Below are positions 9,320-17,657 of a stretch of 64,000 nt of DNA, in pieces. Source of the stretch: Dyadobacter flavalbus (lineage in GTDB: Bacteria > Bacteroidota > Bacteroidia > Cytophagales > Spirosomataceae); the NCBI RefSeq assembly GCF_006149045.1, contig NZ_VBSN01000006.1:62001-126000 (forward strand). The letters run 5' to 3'. The notes under the pieces are model-generated. The model searched no databases and had not been told where the DNA came from. It worked only from the letters and a program-made list of their open reading frames with translations. The number at the start of each line of letters is the position of its first letter. Position 1 is the stretch's first letter. The position numbers and the translations under genes were made by a program.

Positions 9320-10184
9320 GCTGATTCATAAAACAGAATACAAGTATGCCGAGCCGGTAAGCAATTATCACAGCTTGCTATGCCTTACGCCAAGAACTTT
9401 GCCGGATCAGGTATGCACGGAATTCAGGATAGAAGTAACGCCCGAACCAAGTCAGATTTTTGAAAGAACCGATTTTTACGGCAATAAAACGCACTATTTT
9501 TCACTTCATTCCCCGCATAAAAAACTGACTGTGCTCACGACCGGAGTGGTGGAAAGACAGAGCGAAATGACCGGATCTTTGTTCATTCCTTCCGTCGTGA
9601 CCTGCCGGGAAGCCAGAAACCGCATGCTGAGCGAACGGTCGCTGAAAATTGCCTTTCTGGAATATATGCTTCCAAGTCCTTTTGTAAAATGGGATCAGGA
9701 AATAATGGATTTTGCAAAAGACTGCTTTCCGGATGACAGGCCGCTTTATGAATGTGTGGAGCTGCTATGCAGAAAAATATATACCGAATTCAAGTTCGTT
9801 TCCGATTTTACTACGATTCATACGCCGATCAAAGAAGTGCTTGCTGCCAGAAAGGGTGTTTGTCAGGATTTTTCGCATCTGGCCATTGCATGTATCCGGA
9901 GTTTCGGGTTTGCAGCGCGTTATGTAAGCGGTTATCTGGAAACGCTGCCGCCGCCCGGAAAGCAGAAAATGCAGGGATCGGATGCTTCGCATGCATGGAT
10001 TTCGGTTTACATTCCCGATTACGGCTGGTGCGATTTTGATCCGACGAATAATGTTGTGCCCGGAGAAAGGCATATTGTTACAGCCTGGGGCCGTGATTAC
10101 AACGACGTTCCGCCGCTGAAAGGCATTATTTTCAGTTACGGCAAACACACGCTTTCCGTTGAAGTGGATGTAATTCCTTTATAG
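9309..10184 (+). CDS. transglutaminase family protein (putative cysteine peptidase)
   Basis: A 291-residue cytosolic protein with no signal peptide. It has the N-terminal beta domain (residues 1-90) and a transglutaminase-like core with Cys185 (in RKGVCQDFSH), His228 (in SHAWISV) and Asp244 (in CDFDPTNN), so the triad is complete. Bacterial members usually act as peptidases rather than cross-linkers. Its ATG lies inside the end of the ATP-grasp gene (11-bp overlap), which implies translational coupling. It is the second transglutaminase fold in the cluster, the first being fused to DUF2126. Confidence 0.9.
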   Translation: MKYKLIHKTEYKYAEPVSNYHSLLCLTPRTLPDQVCTEFRIEVTPEPSQIFERTDFYGNKTHYFSLHSPHKKLTVLTTGVVERQSEMTGSLFIPSVVTCREARNRMLSERSLKIAFLEYMLPSPFVKWDQEIMDFAKDCFPDDRPLYECVELLCRKIYTEFKFVSDFTTIHTPIKEVLAARKGVCQDFSHLAIACIRSFGFAARYVSGYLETLPPPGKQKMQGSDASHAWISVYIPDYGWCDFDPTNNVVPGERHIVTAWGRDYNDVPPLKGIIFSYGKHTLSVEVDVIPL

Positions 10185-10295
10185 CAGATAATAAGTTGCC
10201 TATTTAATTCCATTTTATTGGAATGCTTACCTTAAAGATTTGAGAATTGGCCTTGTTTCTCTAATTTTACCAGATCATTTTTGAAATAAGCATAC

Positions 10296-10340
10296 AAACC
10301 TGTTTTAATAAACCGCACAGGTTTATATCCGTTTGGATAT
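10296..10340 (+). promoter_or_regulatory. two adjacent hairpins in the pdhB leader
   Basis: AAACCTGT (10296-10303) pairs with ACAGGTTT (10317-10324), and immediately afterwards ATATCC (10325-10330) pairs with GGATAT (10335-10340) around a GTTT loop. They lie 50-95 nt upstream of pdhB in a 206-bp gap. No long T-run follows, so a simple terminator is unlikely; an operator or an RNA leader structure is possible. Confidence 0.35.
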
Positions 10341-10390
10341 CAGAATTTTGTGATGGTTTCTTCTAGAATTAAATAATTATAAAATTACGG

Positions 10391-11371
10391 ATGAAAGAAT
10401 TAGCATTCAGAGATGCCATTCGCGACGCCATGTCGGAAGAGATGCGCCTTGACAAAAGTATATTTCTTATGGGCGAAGAGGTTGCGGAATATAACGGCGC
10501 CTACAAAGCCAGTCAGGGAATGTTGGATGAATTCGGACCTGACCGTGTCATTGATACGCCCATTGCAGAGCTTGGTTTTGCCGGGATCGCAGTAGGAGCA
10601 GCCGGAAACGGACTTCGCCCGATCGTGGAATTCATGACTTTCAACTTTTCTCTGGTTGCCATTGACCAGATTATCAACAGTGCGGCCAAAATTCTTTCCA
10701 TGTCGGCCGGACAATACGGCTGCCCGATCGTTTTTCGCGGACCGACGGGGAACGCAGGACAGCTTGGAGCACAGCACTCACAGAACTTTGAAAACTGGTT
10801 TGCAAACACGCCCGGCCTGAAAGTAGTGGTTCCTTCCAATCCGTATGATGCCAAAGGACTTCTGAAATCTTCTATCCGCGACAATAACCCGGTTATTTTC
10901 ATGGAATCAGAAGTAATGTACGGCGATAAAATGATGGTTCCGGAAGAAGAATATCTGATTCCGCTGGGAAAAGCAGACATCAAACGTCCGGGTAAAGATG
11001 TAACCATTGTTTCATTTGGTAAAATGATCCCGAGAGTAGTAATGCCGGCCGTACTTCAACTGGAAAAAGAAGGCATTGATGTAGAAGTTCTTGACCTCAG
11101 AACGGTTCGTCCGATTGATTATGCCGCAGTGATTGAATCGGTGAAAAAAACCAACCGCTGCGTAGTTGTGGAAGAAGCCTGGCCGCTGGCATCCATTTCA
11201 ACAGAAATTACATATCACATTCAGCGTCATGCGTTTGATTATATGGATGCACCGGTGATCCGGGTTACAAACCGCGATGTGCCGCTTCCGTACGCACCAA
11301 CATTGATAGAAGAAATTTTGCCAAGTACAAAGCGCGTTGTTGAAGCAGTAAAATCGGTTTTGTACAAGTAG
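10391..11371 (+). CDS. pdhB: pyruvate dehydrogenase E1 component, beta subunit
   Basis: A 326-residue protein, the normal length for the beta subunit of heterotetrameric 2-oxoacid dehydrogenase E1. With the alpha subunit it decarboxylates pyruvate using thiamine diphosphate and feeds acetyl groups to E2. Family hallmarks include GEEVAEYNGAYKASQGM near the N-terminus, the IDTPIAELGFAGIAVGAA segment, FRGPTGNAGQLGAQHSQ and the C-terminal transketolase-like domain with EVLDLRTVRPID. No pdhA or E2 gene is adjacent, so the complex is encoded at more than one locus. A related branched-chain E1 beta is less likely given the sequence. Confidence 0.92.
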   Translation: MKELAFRDAIRDAMSEEMRLDKSIFLMGEEVAEYNGAYKASQGMLDEFGPDRVIDTPIAELGFAGIAVGAAGNGLRPIVEFMTFNFSLVAIDQIINSAAKILSMSAGQYGCPIVFRGPTGNAGQLGAQHSQNFENWFANTPGLKVVVPSNPYDAKGLLKSSIRDNNPVIFMESEVMYGDKMMVPEEEYLIPLGKADIKRPGKDVTIVSFGKMIPRVVMPAVLQLEKEGIDVEVLDLRTVRPIDYAAVIESVKKTNRCVVVEEAWPLASISTEITYHIQRHAFDYMDAPVIRVTNRDVPLPYAPTLIEEILPSTKRVVEAVKSVLYK

Positions 11372-11389
11372 TTCGCTAAATATTCAAGT

Positions 11390-11418
11390 AAAGCCATAAC
11401 CGTAAAGGTTGTGGCTTT
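11390..11418 (+). terminator. hairpin terminator after pdhB
   Basis: A 12-bp stem with one G-U pair (11390-11401 with 11407-11418, loop GTAAA) begins 18 nt after the pdhB stop codon. The following T-run is poor (GTCATTTTAT), so termination may be incomplete. Confidence 0.6.
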
Positions 11419-11512
11419 GTCATTTTATAGAGGTTTAAGCAATTTCAACAGTTACTTTCGGAATAGAAAGCTATATTGATAAAATACTATTTCGAAATAA
11501 AGAGAATACTAG

Positions 11513-11520
11513 TACTTTTG
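11513..11520 (+). promoter_or_regulatory. -7 element of the DksA-like gene promoter
   Basis: TACTTTTG is a perfect match to the Bacteroidota -7 consensus TAnnTTTG, 46 nt upstream of the ATG. A weak TTTCG at 11490-11494 is at about the right distance for the -33 element. Confidence 0.6.
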
Positions 11521-11566
11521 TATTTTAAAACGCTCCTTCATACTGATAACAAATTCAATTAAGATT

Positions 11567-11950
11567 ATGCAAGAAGAACGTACAAGATATTCCGAAGAAG
11601 AATTGAAGGAATTTGAAGAGCTCATCCGCGGGAAATTGCAGGCGACAATGAGCGAGCTGAATTATATCAAAGGAGGTTTGAGCAAAAAAAATGACAGCGG
11701 TACGGACATTACCGCGGGTTCTGCCAAGCTTGTGGAAGACGGTGCTGATGCCAGTGAGCGTGAGAATTTGAGTCAGTTGGCCGCCAGACTTCAGAAGTAT
11801 TCCATTCAGCTGGAAAATGCTTTGGTAAGGATTAAAAACGGAACTTACGGAATTTGCATCGATACCGGAAAACTGATCCCGAAAGAAAGGCTGAGAATTG
11901 TGCCGCATACGCAGCAAACCATTGAAGCAAAACTGAAAAGAGCGAGTTAA
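11567..11950 (+). CDS. TraR/DksA family regulator with degenerate zinc finger
   Basis: A 127-residue protein of the DksA/TraR family, which reaches into the RNA polymerase secondary channel and modulates initiation. Residues 1-90 form the coiled-coil region, with the acidic tip represented by D58 and D61 in EDGADAS. The C-terminal part keeps the fold signature NGTYGICIDTGKLI and RLRIVPHTQ, but only one cysteine (Cys97) of the usual four remains, so it probably does not bind zinc as classical DksA does. I believe loss of the cysteines is common in Bacteroidota homologues. It is a single gene between two terminators. Confidence 0.88.
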   Translation: MQEERTRYSEEELKEFEELIRGKLQATMSELNYIKGGLSKKNDSGTDITAGSAKLVEDGADASERENLSQLAARLQKYSIQLENALVRIKNGTYGICIDTGKLIPKERLRIVPHTQQTIEAKLKRAS

Positions 11951-11974
11951 GCATTTTAATATAAATATTAACTG

Positions 11975-12019
11975 AAAGCCTGAAAGTTGCCTGCATTCCG
12001 GACAGCTTTCAGGCTTTTT
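11975..12019. terminator. bidirectional terminator between the DksA-like gene and sbcD
   Basis: AAAGCCTGAAAG (11975-11986) pairs perfectly with CTTTCAGGCTTT (12006-12017), and a T-run follows on the plus strand. It lies between two convergent genes. The minus-strand side has a short A-rich flank, so it mainly serves the plus-strand gene. Confidence 0.8.
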
Positions 12020-12024
12020 GTATC

Positions 12025-13245
12025 CTAATCTTCTTCGCTTCCCAGCACTTCCCTGAACACATCCATTAAACCTTCTGAAGGTTCCTGGCCTTTGTTTTTG
12101 CTTTTAAAATATTCAAGAAACAGTTTTTCAACGCTTAACGACAGATCAATTTGTGCAGCGGATTCTGAAAGTTCGTCTTTTTTGATCTGGGGAATAATCT
12201 GGATCAGGCCGGAATGCGCTTCTGTCAGCCGCTTTTTATCAGCCGCTTCCAGATAGTGGTCCGAAACAATGGTTAATTCCACCAGGTCTTCCGAATTTTC
12301 TTTGAGCCAGACAATGGCTTTTTCAATATCCTGAAAACTTTTTCTGCGCAGTTTCTTTCCATTCTGCAGCTCAATCGGCCTGTAACCGGCCAGTTTTCCG
12401 GCTTCTGCTTCTATAATAACGACGTATTTGGATTGATTCGCTTCGGAAAAACTGTAAGCAAGCGGACTGCTGGAATAAATGACCGGAGCCGGATTTGCAG
12501 AAATTACATGATAGCGGTGCAAATGCCCGAGCGCGACATAATGAACTTGCTTTGGAAAATTTTCGGTATAAATGGCCTGCGCACCTCCGATATGAAGGAT
12601 CGGGCGTTCGTCGTCCGGTTCTTCCGGCATCGGCTCGCCTTTCTGCATCACAAACAAATGCGTAGTCAGCAGATTAAAGCCTTCGCTGTCAAGAAACTGA
12701 TCAGCCAATTCCTGCCAGTGATTCTGAAGATGGATTCTTAACGCTTCCTCTGAATCTTCGGTACCCAGAAAAGTTTTAAGGCGCTGTTCATTCGCATAAG
12801 GCGTATGTATGATCCGGAGCGGAATATCGGAATTGGGCAGTTTAAGTTCTATAAATCCTTTTGCTGAACGAATAATTTCCACCTTTTCCTGCGTACAAAA
12901 AGGCAGAATTTCTGTATTCGGAAAACCGACGAAAATAATCCCGCAGACTTTCGCCAGCGCATCCGGAACCTGAATGCGCTCTGGAGAATCGTGATTGCCG
13001 GCAATGGCTACAACGGCCCTGCTTCCATTGGCCGAAAGTCGATGCAAAGTGCTGTACAGCAATTCAGTAGCTTCGGAAGAAGGATTGAAATTGTCAAACA
13101 GATCCCCGGCAACAATAACGGCATCCACCATTTCCCGTTCTGCAATAACGCATATTTCGTCCAGTACAAGCCTTTGTTCGTCAAGACGGGAATAGTTGTC
13201 AAGCTTTTTGCCGATATGCCAGTCGGCAGTATGGAGAATTTTCAT
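12025..13245 (-). CDS. sbcD: exonuclease SbcCD, nuclease subunit SbcD
   Basis: A 406-residue Mre11-type metallophosphoesterase that, with the SbcC ATPase, cleaves DNA hairpins and blocked ends. The phosphoesterase motifs are all visible: DWHIGK (8-13), GDLFD (47-51), GNHDS (83-87), then TTHLFV and GHLHR. The C-terminal capping region is complete. Unusually, no sbcC lies next to it: the gene ends at a convergent terminator and is preceded by a divergent gene, so the partner must be encoded elsewhere. Confidence 0.95.
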   Translation of the reverse strand: MKILHTADWHIGKKLDNYSRLDEQRLVLDEICVIAEREMVDAVIVAGDLFDNFNPSSEATELLYSTLHRLSANGSRAVVAIAGNHDSPERIQVPDALAKVCGIIFVGFPNTEILPFCTQEKVEIIRSAKGFIELKLPNSDIPLRIIHTPYANEQRLKTFLGTEDSEEALRIHLQNHWQELADQFLDSEGFNLLTTHLFVMQKGEPMPEEPDDERPILHIGGAQAIYTENFPKQVHYVALGHLHRYHVISANPAPVIYSSSPLAYSFSEANQSKYVVIIEAEAGKLAGYRPIELQNGKKLRRKSFQDIEKAIVWLKENSEDLVELTIVSDHYLEAADKKRLTEAHSGLIQIIPQIKKDELSESAAQIDLSLSVEKLFLEYFKSKNKGQEPSEGLMDVFREVLGSEED

Positions 13246-13290
13246 TTTGTGTAATTAATTTAGCGAAATTAACATTTCGTCCGCTAAGTA

Positions 13291-14130
13291 TTGGAATATT
13301 CAACGATAAGGCCGGGGTTCCTGTTTTTCCGGAAAGCCATTTTCCTGTTCATGAGCATGCTGCTGATTTCCTGCCGGGAAAGTTCGGAAAATCATGAAAA
13401 CAGCGGAATAGCGATTTCTTTTGATGATCATTTTATCAATGAATGGCATGCGCTGCGGCCTTTGTTTCAGAAATACAATGCAAAGGTTACGTTTTTTGTC
13501 ACCTGCGGAAAAAGCCTGACGAAAGATGAAATTCATAAATTGAAGGAGTTGCAAAATGACGGTCACGAGATCGGCTTTCACGGAACCATTCATGGAAAGT
13601 CTACCGAACTTATCGCATCACTGGGCCCCCAAAAGTATGCTGAAACGGAGCTTTTCCCCGGCCTGAAGTATTTATCGGAGGCCGGCTTTTACCCGAAATC
13701 CTATGCGCATCCGGGCGGCAACCATAATGATGAAGCGGATTCTGTTCTGTTTGCCAATGGTTTTAAAATACTTCGGGACGTGGCCATTTCCAGACGAAAG
13801 TTATACGGAATTCCGGTTTATACGCTGGCTCCAAGAATCATGAGCTGGATTTTTTATCCTTTCGGACATGAACGGAAAGTGGACGCGCTTCTGATTGATA
13901 CGGATGCGGAGTTGAAAGAAGAAGAAATGAATGAAGCCATTGAAAAAGCAAAACAGACCAATTCGGCTTTAATGCTGTTCGGACATGAGCCTTTACATTC
14001 GGCTCCGCAAAACGGAGAATATGGATTTGATGTACGCTTTTTAGAAAAAATACTTAAAGAAGCCAAGCGGCAGAAACTGAGATTTTATACGATGTCACAG
14101 CTTCCGGATGTAAACAAAACTGCATTCTGA
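13291..14130 (+). CDS. polysaccharide deacetylase-like lipoprotein
   Basis: A 279-residue protein with a NodB-like fold. Motif 1 is ISFDDHF (catalytic Asp pair), motif 2 is GFHGTIHG (metal-binding His pair) and motif 3 is near SYAHPGGNHN, so the metal site looks intact. It probably removes acyl groups from a surface or cell-wall glycan, substrate unknown. The N-terminus is a lipoprotein signal ending in LLISC. The first in-frame ATG would leave only seven residues before the lipobox, so the TTG at 13291, which adds a charged n-region and a hydrophobic core, is the more likely start. It is divergent from sbcD with a 45-bp gap. Confidence 0.8.
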   Translation: MEYSTIRPGFLFFRKAIFLFMSMLLISCRESSENHENSGIAISFDDHFINEWHALRPLFQKYNAKVTFFVTCGKSLTKDEIHKLKELQNDGHEIGFHGTIHGKSTELIASLGPQKYAETELFPGLKYLSEAGFYPKSYAHPGGNHNDEADSVLFANGFKILRDVAISRRKLYGIPVYTLAPRIMSWIFYPFGHERKVDALLIDTDAELKEEEMNEAIEKAKQTNSALMLFGHEPLHSAPQNGEYGFDVRFLEKILKEAKRQKLRFYTMSQLPDVNKTAF

Positions 14131-14133
14131 AAT

Positions 14134-15288
14134 TCAGCGTCCGAACCGTTTGTCTTTAAATGCCAGCAACGGTTTTTCAAGGAAAGAATAGGAAAATGAA
14201 GCGACCAGAACAGATCCGGCAAAACTTAAAATATACAGTCCGATCTGATAATAAATTCCGGTAAAATCAGGAAAATAGTTCTTCAAAAAGTTTATAATCA
14301 AAACAATGACGAAAACATGATAAATGTAAAGTCCGTATGAAATTTTGCCAAGATGATTCATGACCCGATTTTCCAGACTGACAATCGTGTTTTTATTACA
14401 GGAAACATTCAGCACAAAAAAGGCGAAGAAAAAGGCGTAGACTTCCAGAAAACCAAAAAAATGAAGTCCTGAAAAGAACAGAACGGCAAGCATGCTATAA
14501 GCTGCAATCTGGATGTCTTTTCTGAAAACAAAATCCAGAAAACGCGTTTTGCGATTGTAGACAAGCCATGCGCAAAATCCGCCTAACGCCATCGTCTGTA
14601 TTCTGAACTGGCCCAGAAATGTAGTGATCATGGCATTTTGCGTTGGTTCAGGAACATTTACAAGCTGTAATCCCAGAAATAAAAGCCCGGCAGTAATTGC
14701 CAGAAACAGCAACAGGATAAAAATGCGCTTTTTGGGATATTTGATCAGCCACGGCCACAGGTAATAAAACTGTTCTTCCACACCGATTGACCATGTTTGC
14801 GCGCACCAGTAAGGAAGATCGTAGAGTACAAATGCAAAGTTGGGCAACACAAGGAAAAGCAGCGTAAGCCGTTCGGCAGCGTGCGTCTGCAGTTTTTCGT
14901 CTGTTCCGGGAAAGTTGAGCAGCTCTATGTCAGGAAATACAAAAAAGGATAAAATAATGATCAGAAAATAGATCGGCCAGATCCGGAAAACCCTGCGCAG
15001 GTAAAATTTTCCTGTATCCACATTTCCAAACCGGCCTTTTTCTTCCAGCAGCAAATAGGTTATCAGGAATCCGCTCAGCACAAAGAAAAGCCCGACGCCC
15101 AGCCGCCCGGCATGTTGAACAAGAGCAATTTCGTACAAATTATGAATTCCCATTGCATGCTTGGCCTGTTCCAGATGATGAAAAACTACCAAAAGAGCTG
15201 CAATGCAGCGTATGCCGTTCAGGTTTGGGAAGTAACGCTTTTTTTCCACTAATCCGCTTTCCGTTTGCTGCTTACTTCGCCTGATCAA
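14134..15288 (-). CDS. acyltransferase family 3 membrane protein (OafA/YrhL-like)
   Basis: A 384-residue integral membrane acyltransferase with about ten helices. The family signature is clear: NLNGIRCIAALLVVFHHLE near the N-terminus with the probable catalytic His37/His38, followed by a first loop ending in RLGVGLFFVLSGFLITYLL and RRVFRIWPIYF. Such proteins acetylate or otherwise acylate O-antigen, exopolysaccharide or other glycans at the inner membrane. It overlaps kdsC by 17 bp, so it is probably translated from the same message and may modify an LPS-related sugar. Confidence 0.9.
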   Translation of the reverse strand: MIRRSKQQTESGLVEKKRYFPNLNGIRCIAALLVVFHHLEQAKHAMGIHNLYEIALVQHAGRLGVGLFFVLSGFLITYLLLEEKGRFGNVDTGKFYLRRVFRIWPIYFLIIILSFFVFPDIELLNFPGTDEKLQTHAAERLTLLFLVLPNFAFVLYDLPYWCAQTWSIGVEEQFYYLWPWLIKYPKKRIFILLLFLAITAGLLFLGLQLVNVPEPTQNAMITTFLGQFRIQTMALGGFCAWLVYNRKTRFLDFVFRKDIQIAAYSMLAVLFFSGLHFFGFLEVYAFFFAFFVLNVSCNKNTIVSLENRVMNHLGKISYGLYIYHVFVIVLIINFLKNYFPDFTGIYYQIGLYILSFAGSVLVASFSYSFLEKPLLAFKDKRFGR

Positions 15289-15802
15289 ACCATGTCATCC
15301 ATCTGCCCTGCGCTTTCATCACCTGTTCAATCAGATCGCGGACTGCGCCGTGACCGCCATTTTTCGGAGAAATGTAATCGGCAAGTTCAAGAATTTCATC
15401 AACGGAATCAGCCGGACAAGCTTTGAGAACACCGGTCCGCATTACTTCATAGTCGGGCAGGTCATCGCCCATGAAAACAATTTCATCTTCAGTAATGCCG
15501 GTTTCTGCCAGGTATTTTCTGAAGATCGGCAATTTTCCGTCGGGAGAAGTTCCTATAAAAATATCTGTAACGCCAAGATATTCGAGACGCTTGCGAACAC
15601 CAATCTGATTTTGGGCAGAAATGATTGCAACGCGGTAACCCAGTCTGACGGCGCGGTTGATGCCGTAACCGTCTTTAACATTAAAGGTACGCGGCTGCTC
15701 TCCGGTTTCAAGCGCAATTACGCTTCCGTCTGTCATTACGCCGTCAATATCAAATATAAAAGTAGTAATACGCCTGAAGCGATCCGTTAATGTAGAATCC
15801 AT
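15272..15802 (-). CDS. kdsC: 3-deoxy-D-manno-octulosonate 8-phosphate phosphatase (KdsC-type HAD)
   Basis: A 176-residue HAD phosphatase without a cap domain. It removes the phosphate from Kdo-8-phosphate in the pathway to the LPS inner-core sugar Kdo. Motif I is FDIDGVMTDG with nucleophile Asp18 and Asp20, motif II includes AIISAQ, and motif III/IV includes GDDLPDYEVM. Small size and the VMTDG signature favour KdsC over other HAD enzymes. The ATG at 15800-15802 was preferred over a TTG two codons upstream. It lies upstream of the acyltransferase and downstream of the DUF2520 gene, all leftward. Confidence 0.88.
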   Translation of the reverse strand: MDSTLTDRFRRITTFIFDIDGVMTDGSVIALETGEQPRTFNVKDGYGINRAVRLGYRVAIISAQNQIGVRKRLEYLGVTDIFIGTSPDGKLPIFRKYLAETGITEDEIVFMGDDLPDYEVMRTGVLKACPADSVDEILELADYISPKNGGHGAVRDLIEQVMKAQGRWMTWFDQAK

Positions 15803-15865
15803 GACCAACCAAATGATGAATTCTGCAAATATAGCCTAACTTTTTTCCGGACTGCAGCCTTAGGA

Positions 15866-16669
15866 TCATTTAGAAATATAGAAGTTCCTGATTTTATCGG
15901 TAAGAAGCCTGTAAATTTCAGTCCAGTCCTCATCGGTTTCCTGCAGATACTCCAGATGTCTTCCGGTCGTTTTCCAGTCGCCGCGCTTTGCAGGCCCGGT
16001 TTGTCCGAGCGAAGGATCGTCCGACTCCAGTGCTTTCTGGAATGTTGTCTGAATTAGTGGTTTAAGCAGATCGAATTTCAGCTGTTCTTTTTCGAGCAGG
16101 CAATGAGAGATGGTCAGAAGGTGATTGGTAAAGTTGCTTGCGAAAACGGCTGCGACATGCAGTATAAACCTTTCATCCGAATCCATCCGGTTTACATTGT
16201 TGCTTACCGTCTGCGCCAGCTGAATGAGCTTATTTTCAATCAGTTCGTTTCTGGATTCAATGCAAAAAGGCAGTTCCTTGTAATCCATTTCCACACCTTT
16301 TGTAAAAGTCTGAAGCGGATAAAAAACGCCGGTATGAACGTATACGTCGCTGTAAATCTCAACCAGTTTCTGAAATTCCGCCAGTGAACGGGTTCCGGAA
16401 GTATGAACAAGGATAACGCCTTCGGGCAGCACAATGCGTTCAATAATGCTTTCGATGGCATCGTCGCTTACTGCAATGACAATCAGTTCCGCTTCGCTTT
16501 CTGAGAAATTAAGGTCCGGCTGGATGTCGGTATCATACAAATAAGAAGCAAGCTGACGGGCTTTTTGAGTGTCACGGCTGTAAACTTCGCAAATCCAGTG
16601 ACCGGCATCTTCAAAAGCCTGAGCAAGATGCCAGGCAACATTTCCTGAACCAACAAAGGAGATTTTCAT
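15866..16669 (-). CDS. Rossmann-like and DUF2520 domain protein
   Basis: A 267-residue protein. Residues 1-120 are a dinucleotide-binding Rossmann domain starting ISFVGSGNVAWHLA, with AVSDDAI and LVHTSGT downstream. The C-terminal half is the DUF2520 helical domain with FILHVAAVFASNFTNHLL and the GPAKRGDW motif. The architecture resembles 6-phosphogluconate dehydrogenase and ProC-like enzymes, but the substrate is unknown. In Bacteroidota this gene is often beside a KdsC-like HAD gene, as here (63-bp gap). Confidence 0.87.
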   Translation of the reverse strand: MKISFVGSGNVAWHLAQAFEDAGHWICEVYSRDTQKARQLASYLYDTDIQPDLNFSESEAELIVIAVSDDAIESIIERIVLPEGVILVHTSGTRSLAEFQKLVEIYSDVYVHTGVFYPLQTFTKGVEMDYKELPFCIESRNELIENKLIQLAQTVSNNVNRMDSDERFILHVAAVFASNFTNHLLTISHCLLEKEQLKFDLLKPLIQTTFQKALESDDPSLGQTGPAKRGDWKTTGRHLEYLQETDEDWTEIYRLLTDKIRNFYISK

Positions 16670-16721
16670 GTAAAAGGGTTTATAACAGCCCTAAGTTAGA
16701 TCAGAAAATCAATTTTGCAAA

Positions 16722-17423
16722 TCAATTTACCAAAGGAGCAGTTTGTTCCGCGCTTGTTACGCCATCCGGCAGTTCAAGAATGCGGATATTGCGGAAATGG
16801 ATTTCGGCACCTTCGGCTTCCAGGCATATGTATCCTCTTTTACGTTCGGAACCGCGCAGCCCGTTCACGAATTTTCCGTTAACGGATAACTTAACTGTTC
16901 CGTCCACGCATACGACAACATATTTATTCCATTCACCTTTGCCTTTGCATCTTTTTTCAATGGATTTGCTGCGGGTTCCTCTCGGGTTGTCGGGAATGGC
17001 TTTCATGCCCATAGTCGGGAACAGTTCGCCATGCACGTAAGCATCCGTTGCATTATGCTGATTGGCCCAGTCCAGTTCCAGCATTTGTACTTCAATGGCC
17101 TTTGTAAGGGGATCGTTTTCGAAAGGAGTGCCTTCGCTCCATATAAAAACGCCCGAATTGCCGCCTGCTTCCATGTGTTTCCATTCAATTTCCAGTACAA
17201 AATTCTCGTATTGCCTTTCCGTACGCATGACACCGATCGGTTTTCCGGAACATACAAGCGTACCGTTTTTAACTTTCCAGGTTTCTTTTGAAGTATTTAC
17301 ATCAATCCAGCCGTTCAGGTTTTTTCCGTTGAAAAGCGGTTTGAAAGAAAGTGGTTCGAATGCCTGTGATTTTGCAGACATGCTGTAAAGCATGCAGGAA
17401 AGGACAATGGTTAACAGTTTCAT
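16722..17423 (-). CDS. secreted DUF1080 protein (3-keto-disaccharide hydrolase-like)
   Basis: A 233-residue protein with a signal peptide (about residues 1-20, ending AKSQA) and a single DUF1080 domain. Hallmarks are [23 protein letters not shown] and GGNSGVFIW. The fold is a concanavalin-like beta-sandwich, and some members hydrolyse 3-keto-glycosides in the periplasm. It is the most upstream gene of the leftward group, with its own 52-bp gap before the DUF2520 gene. Confidence 0.85.
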   Translation of the reverse strand: MKLLTIVLSCMLYSMSAKSQAFEPLSFKPLFNGKNLNGWIDVNTSKETWKVKNGTLVCSGKPIGVMRTERQYENFVLEIEWKHMEAGGNSGVFIWSEGTPFENDPLTKAIEVQMLELDWANQHNATDAYVHGELFPTMGMKAIPDNPRGTRSKSIEKRCKGKGEWNKYVVVCVDGTVKLSVNGKFVNGLRGSERKRGYICLEAEGAEIHFRNIRILELPDGVTSAEQTAPLVN

Positions 17424-17554
17424 AAAGGCTCAGGAAAGGATTTGATTTAAATTTGTATCGAAGATTGTGCGCGGCAGTTGTCTTTTTAAGTTAATGTAAG
17501 ACGTAAAAAGGACGTATTTACCATGCCTCGGATTAACAGAATTTCTTAACATAC

Positions 17555-17585
17555 TTGTAATTCAATTTGTTAAACTCTATATTTG
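17555..17585 (+). promoter_or_regulatory. promoter of rplM-rpsI
   Basis: TTG at 17555-17557 and TATATTTG at 17578-17585, 20 nt apart, match the Bacteroidota -33/-7 pattern. Transcription would start near 17592, leaving a leader of about 65 nt that contains a small hairpin (ACTGT 17605-17609 with ACAGT 17616-17620). Confidence 0.75.
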
Positions 17586-17657
17586 CACTCCCATTTTGCG
17601 ATGGACTGTCTTGTTACAGTGTAATATATTGAAAATCAATTAAAATTTTTGTTAATC

